64,000 bases of DNA from Cricetomys ansorgei (lineage: Eukaryota > Chordata > Mammalia > Rodentia > Nesomyidae). Shown here piece after piece: positions 1 through 11,852 of this stretch (the first letter of the stretch is position 1; each line of letters begins with the position of its first letter). The stretch lies in the NCBI GenBank assembly GCA_026225945.1, contig JAMJFZ010002307.1:3606001-3670000 (forward strand). The letters run 5' to 3'. Under the pieces are notes generated by a model that had not been told where the DNA came from, ran no database searches, and saw only the letters and a program-made list of their open reading frames with translations. A program made the position numbers and the translations under genes.

Positions 1-925
1 GGCTTTAGGATGAAAAGAATGAAATTCAGCTTTTCTTACCTCTTGATACTTTGATTTCTGGCAGTTCTTTTAGTATCTTGTTACTTCTAAAAGTTCTCTG
101 ACAGAATGATATTTTTAGCCCCATGTTTTAAAACCTTGATCCTAATGTTTAAGTTAAAATAGGCACGAACACTACAAGAGCGCCCTGCTTCTAGACAGGG
201 TCGGAAAGTAGCACTAGACAATAAAGAGGAAGTGAGAGAGTTTCGCCATTCCCGTTTTGGGTATTTATATAGATTCTGGGCTTCTTCATGGGTCTCCAAA
301 CTCGCCCACATAACACCACTTAAAAAAATAAGGACTGTGTACAAACATAGCCTGAATTTCCATGAGCATATTCCAAGAGAAACTACGGGCAGACCATGCA
401 ACCAATTATTTTTTCTTCTTGAGTGGAAAAAAACGGCTGTTTGGGCTTTAGCCACATTTGGGCAAACTGGCTTTGTACCTATTTCAAAAGATTCTCTGTG
501 AAAAAAGAAAAAAAAAAGCAGCAGACTAATTTACTTTACTGTAAGTAAAAGGAAAATAATGTTAAAAGTCATACAGAACTGATTTATCCCCTCCTCCCTC
601 CTTTGAATGCACAGTGCCCATCTTGTGAACAATTTTTGGGAAATTACAGGGCAGAATTCCAAGCAACACTTGTTGTGTGTAAGAACTCCACAGAGATTTT
701 GATTAGAATCCGAGTTCCAACTAGGTGGCGTGAGTGTTTCTCTTGCTGTACATCTTGATGGATAGAGCAGGCCAAGCAAAGAAGACACAGCAGATGGAGA
801 AATTGTCCCTCTTGTGCAGTCATAGTACCTGCTCTGTGTCACCCGAGTGCCCCCCAACACCATATGACAGCATGCTCTGTGTGAAACGCCCTGTGATCCC
901 AAGACAAATTCATTGCCATCACCTC

Positions 926-927
<2 letters not shown>
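1..927. other. Single-copy-looking stretch, no gene seen
   Basis: I recognise no interspersed repeat, exon or RNA gene. Frames are broken by frequent stops and the open frames of 90-120 codons on both strands resemble no known protein. The only feature singled out is a CTCF-like motif near 718. Confidence 0.6.
718..731 (+). promoter_or_regulatory. CTCF-like core motif
   Basis: The bases CAACTAGGTGGCGT agree with about 12 of 14 positions of the usual CTCF core (CCASYAGRKGGCRS). The nonamer CTAGGTGGC recurs in the same orientation at 1791-1799 with a poorer left flank. This is a motif match only; occupancy is unknown. Confidence 0.3.

Positions 928-966
<39 letters not shown>
928..966. repeat. 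(GT)n microsatellite
   Basis: About 19 uninterrupted GT units. No SINE tail was recognised on either side, so unlike several GT arrays further on it is not obviously derived from a retroposon. Likely length-polymorphic. Confidence 0.95.
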
Positions 967-969
<3 letters not shown>

Positions 970-2864
970 GCTCAGAGAACACCATGCTAGGTGTCTTGCA
1001 TTCCACATTAAAAACTAGAAAAGGTTTTAGATCTATTTGCAGGTGAACTTTCTCTTAAGCAAAATCCCAACATGCAGCTAGCAAAGTCTGGGGGAAGACT
1101 CAGCCCTGCTCACGTGAAAGAGCACAAAAAAAAAAAAAAAAAAAGAAAAAAGAAAACCTGACTCCCTGCGCAGAGCCCTTGGCTCTGAGATGTGCCCTGG
1201 TGCCGGTCCTTGGTAATATGGCCAACAGATCCATTGGAGACAAATTATAGTAGGGAGGTATTTCCAGGATGGTAGGTAATCAACAATTGGGAATTTTTAC
1301 TAAATAATCTAGGGGTAGGAATTCCTACAAGCTTCCAGCAAGTTGGAGACAGGAAGGTTTTCTGTCAAGTGACATAGCCATGAGCCATCATTACACACGG
1401 ACTCTCCTTTTCTCTTTACTCTTCTCCAGCTAGGTCTTCCACCATTACTGAAGCCTCCCCCAGACCCACTCAGGCCCAGTACTGTGGTGAGACTTCTGAG
1501 GAGAAAGGATGCTATCACACGCATCTACTCCCCCAGACAGGAAGCCCACCACAGACCAAAGTAACAATGACACCCCAGCCCAACTTGGTGAGCCAACGAG
1601 TTGTTATTGGGATTATTGACATGAGTGTGAGTGAGGGATGCTTAAAAGGAGCAGGGATGACTCAAAAGCAGCTGCCTCGCCGGCAATCCCATCTCTACAT
1701 GGGTAAAGACACATGAAAGCTGCATCCCTGCCACTCCCTGCAAGGCTTTGGAAGCTGCTCTGTAGATCTGAGAATCTTCTCTAGGTGGCTCAGCTGATGC
1801 ATCTGCTGCCTGAACAGTTTCTGTGGCTTTGGGATGGGCCCTCTGGTATGTTTCAGCTTCCTCTGTAGTGTTGCTTTGCTTCTGCTCCTGAGCTTCCCAT
1901 CCTCTGTCCTTCAAAGGAAATTGCTATACCCGCCCAGAAAAGTGGGAGCAGATTGCCATCTCATCCCAATAGATTTTACCACCTGCCCACCTCTGGAAGG
2001 TCCTCTCATTTGAAAGAGATAGATATGGAAGCCTGTCCTCTAAATTTATACACAAACTGACACCGAACTCCAAGAATAGAATGTGTCCACCGTGGGCTCC
2101 AGCAAGAGGGGATTCCAACTTCCCTATCAGAGCCACACAGGAGATACTGAGGTTCCCGGGAATGTGACTATAGACATCACTGCTGTCACCCTTAAGAGAT
2201 GTGGACATCCGAGTGGCCATCCAAAGGTCGTGGGAGACCTGAGGGCTTTCACTTTGTTCCTTTAAGTTAGAGCTTCAGTGCAAACTGTTTTCAACACTTG
2301 CCAGGAAGAACGAATGACCTTTAGTAACTCGCCCAGAAGACAAATGGTACACTAACCAGAGTAACATGGTTCATGCCACTCAATCTCCTCCCTTCCTGGT
2401 TTGAAGTTTCTGCCAGAATACTCTTTAAAAATAAAGAACCCTTCGAATCCCTCGTGGATGAAAATTAACTTGGGGGCTTGACTTTGGGAATTTTATATAT
2501 TATGATAATGCTTCTTAGTGTCAGCGACCTCATGCCAGCCTCATGCTTTGGGACGTGTTTGGAGCAATCTGGATCTGATTATTTCTAGCGCGTGGACTTA
2601 AAAGGGCCGAGGTGAGAACAGAGGTTGGAATTATAAGACAGCTTTAAAATATTAACAGTCCGACTTGTGGCAGAACAAGCGGTTAGATATTGGATATTTT
2701 TAGAATTAAATCCAAAAGTTTATCATGGTATCTATCGAGATTTAGGGATAATGCAGATCTCTTTGCTTACACATTGGTTCAATGCAAGTTATATCTGGGG
2801 GCTTGGCAATTCATTATAACAAATGAACAAAAGAACGTGTCCTAAAGGATAAAAGGTTGAGAAC
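967..2864. other. Unannotated stretch with one A-rich run
   Basis: A run of 19 A followed by short A tracts lies at 1126-1156. I looked for a processed pseudogene or SINE ending in it and recognised none. The rest looks single copy; the open frames (60-98 codons) have no familiar motif. Confidence 0.55.
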
Positions 2865-3084
2865 TTTTAAAAATATTATTTTATATGTATGGGTGTTTTA
2901 CCTGTATGTTTGCCTGTGCAGCACATGTGTGTCTGATCTCTGTGGAGGCCAGAAGAAGGCATTGGGTAGCCTAGGACTGGAATTACAGATGGTTGTGAGC
3001 CACCACGTGGGTGCTGGACATTGTATGCAGTTCCTCTGCAAGGGCAGCAGGTGATCTTAACCATGATCCATCTCTCCTGTCCCA
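2865..3084 (-). mobile_element. B3 SINE (B2 family), antisense
   Basis: A tRNA-derived, LINE-mobilised rodent SINE. On the + strand it reads as the reverse complement of B3: T/A-rich tail at the left, then the block ending in GAGGCCAGAAGAAGG, then GGAATTACAGATGG, GTGAGCCACCACGTGG, and finally the complement of the tRNA-like head, ending TCTCTCCTGTCCCA. Near full length (about 220 bp) with many substitutions, so an old insertion. A second B3 in the same orientation follows about 50 bp later. Confidence 0.85.
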
Positions 3085-3131
3085 GGAAGCTATAAATAAT
3101 TCTAAATAGCTGATGATGTTGGGCTACAGAC

Positions 3132-3338
3132 CTATTTATTTATTTATTTATTTATTTAGAGATTTATATGTATCATATGCCTGTGTGAGCAGTGCCCATG
3201 GGGTCCAAAGGGGGCATTAGAGTCTCTGGATCTGGAGTTACAGGTGGTTATGAGCCACCAAAGCTTGCTGGGAATCTAACTCCAGGTCCTCTGGAAGAGT
3301 AGCCAGTACTCTTAACCACTGAAATATCTCTCCAGCCT
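3132..3338 (-). mobile_element. B3 SINE (B2 family), antisense
   Basis: Same orientation and structure as its neighbour. A (TTTA)n tract at the left is the complement of the SINE's A-rich tail; the body carries GGAGTTACAGGTGG and GTCCTCTGGAAGAGTAGCC; it ends TCTCTCCAGCCT, the complement of the tRNA-like head. The two copies differ enough to be separate insertions rather than a recent duplication. Confidence 0.85.
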
Positions 3339-4204
3339 CACTGAGGACTTACAACAAAACAATAACAAAAACCAAACTTCTGAATAAAAGCAGAGACCCT
3401 AAACCCCACTTGCCTAGATTGACTTCGAATTATTCCATTGTCTGCATAGTTTTTCTCTTCTCAAGTTCTACATCTTTTGACAGTTTGGCAAACTAGAAAC
3501 TAAATATTTTAGCTTCACTCCAGGCAAATGCAACTTATTTTGCTTCTTTCTACTGTGTTTTAATTGGGAGATAAAAGTGTCCCTCATCCCTGCTTTTCGA
3601 GAAGGCTGGGAGCCCAGTTCTTATCTTCTGTTTCCTGGGCAGGGAATGTACCGACTCCTAATGTCATCCTGACTCCCAGACTCTGTTTTTACTTCCTTGG
3701 CAGCAAGAGGGGATGCTGGCTACCAGGAGCCTGGTAGAGCATGCAGTTATTCATCTTCTGGCATCTGCTTCTCTAGTATGGCAGGCGTGAGAAGTCATGA
3801 TGATAACTTGTTTGAATGGGATCCAGGATCAAGCATGTAACACCCTTTTTGTGGACGTGTAACTCCAGAAAATGAATGCCAGAGGTGATTTTGTTCACTC
3901 TAGAACGGCCCTTTTATAAAGTGGAGTATTAAGGAGGATTTTAACTTGTGTGCATTTTTTAAAATGAAGAAATGGATGACTGAGAATGTTCAAAGAACCA
4001 TTAGGGAAATATTTATCTACTTGCTATCTGGTGTCCTCTACCCCTTTCATGAATATTCACAGACTATTCTACCTTGAGAAGATCCCTCTCATCTATAGTT
4101 TCCTTATAGTATTTAATTGCTGTTTTTTGTTTTAAATAAAGAGAAACAATTGGTGATATTTAGAGAATGTTGTTTAGGTTTTGAAGAGTTAAAATGTATA
4201 AAGA
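3339..4204. other. Unannotated stretch
   Basis: No repeat or exon recognised between the B3 pair and the L1 fragment. Moderately AT-rich with no long open frame. Confidence 0.5.
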
Positions 4205-4770
4205 AACATTTTATATGTTTTAAAATATTTTTTAATTACTTAAAAATTTTATACAATGTATTTGGTCATATTCACCCTCAACTCTTCCCTTCAATCCCTT
4301 TCAGATCCATCCCACCCCCCTACTCCTCCTAACTAGGTGTCTGTTTAAAAAACAAACGATAACCCATCAACTCCAATTTGTACTTCAAGGTGTGGTGTGG
4401 GGCCATCCACTGGAGTGTGGGTATGAGATGTTTCCATTTACGTTCTTGGTCAGAGGTGTCCCCCAAAATATAGGCTATTGCCATAGCTCTTCAGAAGTTG
4501 ATATGAAACCCTGTTGCTGAAACAGTATAGATATTAGTCACATAGATGAAGAACTTGAGTTGTTACTGACCGAGAAGCTTCCTCCTCACTGGCTTGCTCT
4601 CAGAGTACTGGGGGATGTATACAGGCTGCTGGGAGAAAAAGCCATCACAGCCTTACCCACCTGTGAAATGCAACAACTGATATCTCAAGATATGCCCGTG
4701 GATTCCACAGTGGCATGAACGTTATAGGGGTAACCAACAGCTCTCCATATCTTGTTTGTAGGTAAATCCA
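4205..4770 (-). mobile_element. L1 (Lx-type) 3' end, antisense
   Basis: The + strand shows the complement of a rodent L1 3' end: an A/T-rich terminus with ATTTTATACAATGTATTTGG and CATATTCACCC, then a C-rich block, CCATCAACTCCAATTTG, and GGGGCCATCCACTGG. A weaker match continues through GGGGTAACCAAC near 4730. The same landmarks recur at 57.2-57.9 kb. It is 5' truncated with no ORF2 frame, so it cannot mobilise. The family is clear; the left limit of the antisense body near 4770 is less certain. Confidence 0.75.
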
Positions 4771-4820
4771 AGACACGAATTTTCTTTTAGCTTTCTTTCT
4801 ACATGAATTTGAAATCTACA

Positions 4821-4978
4821 ATTTTTTTTTTGTTTTGTTATTATTTTAGAGACAGGGTTTCTCTGTTGTAACTCTGGCTGTCCTGGAACTCACTCTGTAG
4901 ACCAGGTTGGTCTTGAACTCACAGCGATCCTCCTGCCTCTTCTGGGATTAAAAGTGTACGCCACCACTGCCTGGCCTG
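4821..4978 (-). mobile_element. B1 SINE, antisense, with target-site duplication
   Basis: A 7SL-derived rodent SINE. The complement of the A tail (T run at 4822-4831) is followed by GAGACAGGGTTTCTCTG, TCCTGGAACTCACTCTGTAG and ACCAGGTTGGTCTTGAACTC, ending at CCTGGCC. The flanks give a 12-bp target duplication with one mismatch, GAAATCTACAAT at 4811-4822 and GAAATCTGCAAT at 4979-4990, which fixes the insertion boundaries. One of the better-preserved B1 copies here. Confidence 0.93.
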
Positions 4979-5071
4979 GAAATCTGCAATGTTTTTAAGG
5001 AGTAATTCATGGACTTTTGTTTGGTTTTCATTTTAAATGCCAACATATTTAAGAATATGTTTTATTACTTG

Positions 5072-5204
5072 TCTTCTTCCTTCCTTCCTTTCTTCCTTCC
5101 TTCTTTCCTTCCTTCCTTCCTTCCTTCCTTCCTTCCTTCCTTCCTTCCTTCCTTCCCTTCCCTCTCTCTCCCTTCCTCCTTCCTTCCTTTCCTCCCTCCT
5201 TCCC
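5072..5204. repeat. (TTCC)n pyrimidine tract
   Basis: Imperfect TTCC array with CTTT, CCCT and CTCT variants. It directly abuts the T-rich (complement of A-tail) side of the B2-family SINE that follows, so it probably grew from that tail. It creates an open frame of low-complexity Ser/Phe/Leu/Pro on the + strand and Lys/Glu/Gly/Arg on the - strand. These are not genes. A homopurine-homopyrimidine tract of this length could adopt triplex structure. Confidence 0.95.
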
Positions 5205-5211
5205 ATTCTTT

Positions 5212-5398
5212 AAAAAAATGCTTTAGATTACACTGTATCTGTGTATATGGGAGGCTTGTCATGGTGCATGTGGAAGGGTCAGAGGACGACTTGCAGGAGC
5301 CAGGTGTCTCCTTCCACCATGTGGGTTCCTGTGGATCAAACTCAGCCATCAGGCTTGACTGCAAGCCACTTGGCCTGCTGAGCTATTTTTCCAGTCCT
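5212..5398 (-). mobile_element. B2-family (B3A-like) SINE, antisense
   Basis: After TTTAAAAAAATG the + strand carries GGAAGGGTCAGAGGACGACT, CTCCTTCCACCATGTGGG, ATCAAACTCAGCCATCAGG and ends with GAGCTATTTTTCCAGTCC, the complement of the tRNA-like head. This is the subtype with the 'AGGAGAGAAC...GTTGTCCTCTGACC' body, also seen in sense orientation at 9.15 kb. The subfamily name is uncertain. Confidence 0.8.
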
Positions 5399-6580
5399 CT
5401 TCCCTTTGTTTTTCTTATTAAAACATGCTTTGAGCCGATTTTCAGTCAGCGTACACGTACCGGCTACATTATGGCATTTGCATACGTGTGAGTCACCACC
5501 CTCCTGTTTCTCCTGTTTCCCTCCGCCTGGGTCCTTCCATCCTCAGACAGTCTCCACTTCTGCTTTCATGCCACATATCTTCAAGTCACAAAGCCCTCTC
5601 ATTTGCATACACATTTTTGGATGATGAGATGGGTATTTAGTTTTTTCCTCTTATATTAGCTAAGTATCCCTCCGTGATATCGAAAGCTATGATATTAAGG
5701 CCAAAGAAAGCTGGCGACATGGGTTAGATTGACAATACAAATGGAAACGTAAAGGATCTTGCCAGAGAGTCTGTGTCTCTGGCCATGGTGCACTCCTCAC
5801 TTACTGGGGCAGCACCTTGCTAGTGGATGGTCACACTTGAAAGCTTGCCAGGTGGGAATAACTTAGCTCTCTGTATGACTGACAGCATCAGAGTTCAAAT
5901 TCCTCTCATCGGTATGGCTGAAGTCACTGCTTCTAGCATCAGCTGAAAGTCTTGACTTGGGGATTGGGGCGGACAGCAAAAACATGTTTAAAAGGAAAGG
6001 GCCTCTATGGTTTTAGAAAGTTCATGTGGGCTGGTATCATTGAATTATTACCATTGTTGGGGTTGTCCCCAAATTTAGTATGAAATGCGGAATGTCTAGC
6101 CAACAAGCCACCACACCAGTCCTGCATTCGAAATGCCTTATTTTTAACTAGCTTTACGCTGCAACTTAAAAGAATCTAGTGCTGAAGTGACTTGTGGAAG
6201 ATTCAGGAAAAGATGGGCTCCAAGGGCAAGGTAGCGCTCGGAGGCAAGAGACCTGTGCAGAGCAATAGACTAGAATTTCTCCGTACATGGTCATGATGGG
6301 CCGGGTGTGGGCTCAGTCTAAGGAAAGGCTTTTACTGTAACTGCTAAGACTGGATTAGGCTACTGCTGGAAACATCAGCTTCCCAAACACATCCCACTGG
6401 CATTAAATCAGTGACTTGTTGAGTAGTTGGAGAAGAGATTCACATCTGACAATGGTTAGCCATGCTCCTTCTGCGTCCGCACAGGGGTGACATTTTGAGT
6501 TTTGCCTTATCTGTTGAGAGGTATATGAGCTGCTAGTTAACCTATTACAATACTGTATTTCAAAATATAATTACAGGGGG
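5399..6580. other. Unannotated stretch
   Basis: No repeat family recognised. AT- and GC-balanced sequence with short open frames only. Confidence 0.5.
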
Positions 6581-6722
6581 GCCTGGTGGTACATGGCTGT
6601 AATCCTAGAATTTGGGAGGTAGAGGCAGAAGGAGTAAGCGTTCAAGTCCAGCTTCAAGTAAATAACAAGATAGAGGCCAACCTGGGCTACAGGAGACTGC
6701 TTCAAACAAAAGCAGCAGCAAT
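6581..6722 (+). mobile_element. B1-like SINE, diverged
   Basis: GCCTGGTGGTACATGGCTGT, AATCCTAGAATTTGGGAGG and CCAACCTGGGCTACAGGAG follow B1 order, ending in an A/CAG-rich tail (AAAAGCAGCAGCAATGG). It lacks the second half of young B1 copies and is heavily mutated, so an early B1/proto-B1 type or the B1-like half of a B4 is possible. Confidence 0.7.
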
Positions 6723-7769
6723 GGCAAGAAACCATAATTCTAAAAGCTGCATGCCTTGTTGGGAGGCATTTGACATGTGTGTGTGGATGCGTGTGGATGT
6801 CATGTCATGTGTTATTTAAGAAGGTATCAGAATGATAGCTGCCAGCAAGGCCCGCTTGCTTTTGATAGACACCATGAGAGAGGTAAATACTTCAGGGATG
6901 TGTGGGTGACAAACACTCTAACCTTACTGTATAAAGAAGCCTCAGTGTGGAAAGATACAATATTCCTCATTACCAGCTATTAACTCTATACCATACCATA
7001 GCTTTTCTCAGTACTTTTTAAATATATCACCTCTAGTCATCCCAGCCAATGGGAGGAGTGTTTGTAATGGCACATGCTACATAGATCAAGACACAAGTAC
7101 AGAGAGGCCACCACAGAGAGCCAGCGGCGGAGACAACTGTGCCCTGAGGTCTTTCCGGCCTGGTAATGTATATGGTATCTGCCCCAGCACTTAGTCTTGC
7201 TAACACTGGGTTTGGCCAGTTTCATGCTTTTAGCACCAATTCCAGGGTACTTCTACCCTAATCTGAGCTACTGGTGAAGTTATTTTTTAATAGCCTCCAA
7301 GATTGGAGTTTTGATTGTGAGGGCTAGAAAAATCTTGGAATTGTTCCTCTGTTTGCAAGCCAAGAACCGCCCAAATGTTATTTTAATTATCTGGCCTGTG
7401 TTCTCGTTATTGTTTGTTGGGATGTGGTATTCACATTTTTCTGTCTCCATTCTGCTGTGCTATGTTATTAGTGTTCTGTTGAATAACTTGTGTGTGCTTC
7501 CCTCTGCTCTTTGACTTGAACCATGTCAACTGTTCCCCGAAGGCTCCTTCCATATCCACAGACTCTCTCACTCTTGTTCTAGCTGTCAGATTCTGTGGGC
7601 GCTTCCCAGAACTTCAGATTCCTGTCTTTCTCTTCCTTCTAAGTCCAAAAATACTTATTTCCCACACATTTTAAAAGTTACGTTCTATAAAAGGCCTTGT
7701 ATTGTTTAATCTTATCATTTGTATATAATTCATTTCTAAATTTAATATGTATTTAATATGTATGAGGGA
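6723..7769. other. Unannotated stretch
   Basis: Nothing recognised. An open frame of 67 codons with hydrophobic residues near 7311 has no supporting splice or start context. Confidence 0.5.
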
Positions 7770-8090
7770 GAAATGTATGTGTGTGTGCACATGCGTGTGC
7801 AGGTACATGTGCACGTGTGTGTGGGCTGGAATAACATCGGATGTCTTCCTTGGTCACTCTATACCTTAGTGTTTGAGACAGGGTCTTTCCCTGACCTTGA
7901 AGCTCACTGAGTTGGCAAGAGTAGCTGGGGTGTGAGCTACAGGGATACCCCTTTCTCTGCATTCCCAGTACTGGGGAGACAGGATTACACTGCCTGCCTG
8001 CATTTTTTTGTAGCCTGATTTCTGGACATCTGAACTCAAGTCCTCATGCTTGCAGAGCAACTGCTTGACTACTGAAGACACCCCAGACCC
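7770..8090 (-). mobile_element. B4 SINE, antisense
   Basis: B4 is a composite of an ID-like head and a B1-like right half. On the + strand: a TG-rich tail (7770-7825), GGATGTCTTCCTTGGTCACT, GAGACAGGGTCTTTCCCTGA, AAGCTCACTGAGTTGGC, the complement of the B1-like part, then GAACTCAAGTCCTCATGC, TTGCAGAGCAACTGC and CCCCAGACCC, the complement of the tRNA/ID-like head. Close to full length. Confidence 0.82.
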
Positions 8091-8931
8091 CAATTTAAAC
8101 TTCTAAAATCTAACCTCACTTGAAGCTGTGGACTGATAGGAATACAAGTTAATTAAGACTAAAATAATATGGTTGGGAAAGGACCTGAATATTCATGGTA
8201 AAAGAATTTCAGACATCTTTCTGACGTGGTGATTTTGAAAGAAAGAGGAGGACTATGTACAAGGATAACTCTTGCAGGGAACGTACAGTTCAGCTTCTTA
8301 AAGCAAATTCACTTTTCCCTCAAGGCACTCAGATGAGTAAGAAGTCTTAACACAGGGAGTCAGAGACCCTCTGTCATCTACAGGTCCAAAGAGACCCAGC
8401 TATGATTTGTTCTTTCCTAGAAGAAAGAAGAATCAAGTATATATTGCTAATTAGTATGATTTAAAGCATTGTCAGCTGGGGAGATGTGAGGTGACTTGAG
8501 ATTATCCCCAACAAGGCACTTGGGTTGCGTAACTAATATTTAATTCATGAAAATAGTGCTGTTGCCCTCAAGATGTTTGTAATCATTTGCAATAGGGGGA
8601 GCAATTTAGTAAAATCGATCACTTCTTAGGAAGTCAAACAGCAGCCATCGCAGAAGAGCAACAGATTATTGAGTTGGAAGGATTGACTTAAGCAGGAAGA
8701 CGAGAGTACTGGCTATATATAGCTTGGCTAAATGAGAACTTGGTGTCAGACAGGATGAACAGCCAAATTCGCTTCTTTGTAAGACTTTCGAGACCAAGGA
8801 TGCTCTGTACAGGCGGAAGGACGTTTGCCAATACTATAAACCTTGCACATTTCTTGCAGATCTTCAAGTCAGTAGCACGCACAAACTTAGGAGCTAATGG
8901 ACAGTACAAACATAACTCACCTCTACCTCTG
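8091..8931. other. Unannotated stretch
   Basis: No repeat recognised. Both strands are open for 60-73 codons around 8690-8930 with no known motif. Confidence 0.5.
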
Positions 8932-8939
8932 TGACGTCA
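8932..8939. promoter_or_regulatory. Perfect palindromic CRE (TGACGTCA)
   Basis: The full 8-bp cAMP-response element bound by CREB/ATF factors, with its CpG intact, 15 bp before a GT/TA array. A chance match in 64 kb is expected about once, so this is a weak call without conservation or chromatin support. Confidence 0.35.
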
Positions 8940-8952
8940 TATCTATCTATAT

Positions 8953-8954
<2 letters not shown>

Positions 8955-9001
<47 letters not shown>
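8955..9001. repeat. (GT)n(TA)n compound microsatellite
   Basis: About 16 GT units run into about 7 TA units. The same GT-then-TA organisation occurs at 19546-19595. Alternating purine-pyrimidine sequence of this kind is prone to Z-DNA and cruciform formation. Confidence 0.95.
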
Positions 9002-9153
9002 CTGACCCAGTAGGCTGTGGTGCCACAGTTCCTCACTTGAAAAGAATCCACGAGAAGCACATGAGAATTCCATGCTATGCTAAGAGACAGGACTAATGAA
9101 GAGGTTGGTCAAAAAAATGAGTTTAATGTGAGCACTTTAAAATATAAAAGATA

Positions 9154-9330
9154 GGGCTGGCAAGAAGGCTCAGTGAGTACCTGAAGCCAAGCCTGATGAC
9201 CGAGTTTCATTCCCCAAGACCTACCTGATGGAAGGAGAGAACTGATTCCTCAGGCTGTCCCTCTGACCTCCGCATGCATGACATATGGTACATGTATTTC
9301 AACACATCCATGTGTACTGCATACAAATAG
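9154..9330 (+). mobile_element. B2-family (B3A-like) SINE
   Basis: Sense copy: GGGCTGGCAAGAAGGCTCAG resembles a tRNA-derived A box. It is followed by AAGCCTGATGACCGAGTTTC (B box region), GGAAGGAGAGAACTGATTCC and CCTCTGACCTCCGCATGC, then a short CA/TG-rich tail. Same subtype as the antisense copy at 5.2 kb, with several indels. Confidence 0.82.
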
Positions 9331-11852
9331 AGAACTGATATTTAAAATTTTAATTACATTTATCTATAAGGAAATAAATATGAAAATGATTAGGAATTAG
9401 GAATTAATTTATATCCAATTTAGGTTCACCAAAGGCAAATTATTGTGAGCTGGCATCTAAATATTCAGGGGCTTATGTCAACAAGAAGATTATTTAGTTG
9501 CATAGTGCCCAATGCCCTCATAGGCAGGTTACTGGTCTCGAGCCCGTGCAGGTGCATCCATACTCCCCTTCGACAAAGGAGTCCCTGAGTTCTTGGAAGC
9601 TGGAGTGCAAAGGACTCATATTCGCTGTTGCTCTCACCCAAGTGGAAAACTTTCTGTGTATTTGAGTAACCAAATTACAGTGCCAGAAGATGGGGATGCC
9701 CCAAACAGGGCTGAGTTTCTGTGGTGAGTGACTCAGAAGAACCCACGAGGACTTTCACTGAAAGAGAAATTAGTTGTCGGGCTGAGTGAATTCACCAGGT
9801 GTCTCCACTTTCCAGAACATGTACGTGCTGCGGCCGGCTCTCCTCATGACTAAAAGCAGAAGCCACACTGTCCTCAGTGCTGAGCTCCAGAGAAGCGTAG
9901 TGCTTTGTGAAGGAGAATCGCGCGAGAATGCCTCTCCTTACTCAACAAACGGGAAAATTAGCGTCATTGTCACCAAACTGGGGTGACCTTAAACATTGTG
10001 TTTTAGATGCTCTACTGGAATAGAGATGATGGGAGAATAAATTTTTATATGGCTATTTTTAGTTGTCCGTGGATGTATATTTATATACGCATGCCTAGGC
10101 AACAAGACATAAGTATACTTTATATTGAGGAATAAATATTTGGACATAAGTATCATGTATCAACAAAACAACTTTAGAGACTTTTTATAAAATCTGAGTC
10201 TTGCAGCCCAGGCTGCTGCTCTAGAACATTTTGGCCTGCCCAGGCTGACTTAGAACTTGCAATGATACTTTAGTCCCAGAACTGAGGGGCGAGGGTTCTG
10301 TACCATCGCCTTTGGCTTTGAATTAGATACATCAGAGTAGCGTCATGTTCATGGTGTGCTCTCACTTAAAACTCTGAGCACACGGCACTGTCAGTAATCC
10401 ACGTCTGCGTGTCTTCCTCTGTGTGACATGGCTATTTAGAGGCATTCTACACGCACTGAAACTTGTAGCACACTCAAATAAGTGAACATGTATCCTGAAT
10501 TGCAAATCTGTCCCAAGCGTTTCTTAAAAGACACATTCTATACAAATTAAAAGAAATATTCAAACAAATAAATAAAAATATATCCCTGACATGTAAATGG
10601 TTTTGGAGTGAAGCTTTGAAATTTATTTTGACTTTGTGCATTTAGTTGATTTATAAACTTACCACTGGTTGCCACACGCACTGGAATTGAGTTTCAGTGT
10701 AGAGGTATAAGCTTCCTCCTTCCCACCCTCCCCAGTGGTCAGGGACTCAGGGTGCATCTCCATCAAGTGCACCCTTGTCTGTGATCTGTTGCTATGAGAA
10801 TGTCGTGTCTGATACTGCCACTGTCAGCATTTCAGAGATGGCATGGACCATGTGTAAAATTGTTCTTAAAGTGTTCTCATTGCCACGTGAAGGAGGTCTT
10901 GATTTCTTCCATCTTCCCTCTAAGGAAATACCCATCTTTCATTCATTGACAGGAGAAACTGTCTTTGAAGGGAAATTTCTGTTTCTACCCTGATGTATTT
11001 GTCTTGTTTATGTTCTGCCTTTTCCCACGTGGAACTCATTCTTCATGGTGAGCACCCACAGCTACCATTCGTGAATCCCAGCCCTGGCAGAGTCCTGCCA
11101 CAGAAGCTGCTGTTGTCTGACGGCGTCTGGTAAGGACGGTGCTGCCGTTACAACAGGGCTAAAGATAACCCTTCCATTCAAACCTTTTGTTTTTCTTTTA
11201 AAAACTGTATCTGTGGGTTTAGAAGACCCTCTAAACACTATGATGATGAATGATCAGAGTTCTCCCAGATCACGTTAGGCAGGATTGTCAAAGAGTATTT
11301 TAAGGAGTATTTTTTGCAGAATTTTTTTAGTTCAGGCAGACGAAGGCCCCATGCAGGCAGGACAGCCCACAGCACTGCCTTCTGGAGGGCAGGTGCGCGC
11401 ATGCGTGGTGTTGAGAAAGCCCTGCAGCATCACAGCTCCCCATGCACACTCCTCCGCTGGGTCTTGTGAGGTGGGAACTTGGGAGTGTGTGTTCATTGTG
11501 CCTTTGTATTTAAGTTATTCTCTTCTAAGTAAAGGAAGCATGCAGTTTTCAGAACTAAATGAATTAATGCTGGCCAAGTTCATAGATTTCTGCCTGTGTA
11601 TTACAGGCTTCCAGTATTCATTAACAATTACGATTATTTAATCAACCTCAGTGTCTAGCACAGACTTTTCTTATGTTGGGCAATGTCTTAATAAGTAGAT
11701 GTATGCACAGTGAGTAACTGCCTGGCTGCCTCTGTAATAGTTTTAATGTAAATTTGTATAGAATATTTTCACTCAGTATATCTTTACTAAAATCGTAATC
11801 TATTCAAGTATTGTACCAAGGCCTTCATACTGAAAGATATTCTTCACATACG
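9331..11852. other. Mostly unannotated, with one weak B1-like trace
   Basis: No gene seen. Around 10190-10320 the + strand carries CAGCCCAGGCTGCTG, GACTTAGAACTTGC and TTTAGTCCCAGAACTGAGG, a badly decayed antisense B1-like pattern that I would not defend strongly. 10500-10670 is AT-rich. The remainder looks single copy. Confidence 0.45.

Noticed and set aside
1126..1156. A run as the tail of a processed pseudogene
   Set aside because: No coding similarity, SINE body or target duplication was seen upstream.
5009..5491. 160-codon Ser/Phe/Pro-rich open frame
   Set aside because: Product of the (TTCC)n tract and an antisense SINE.
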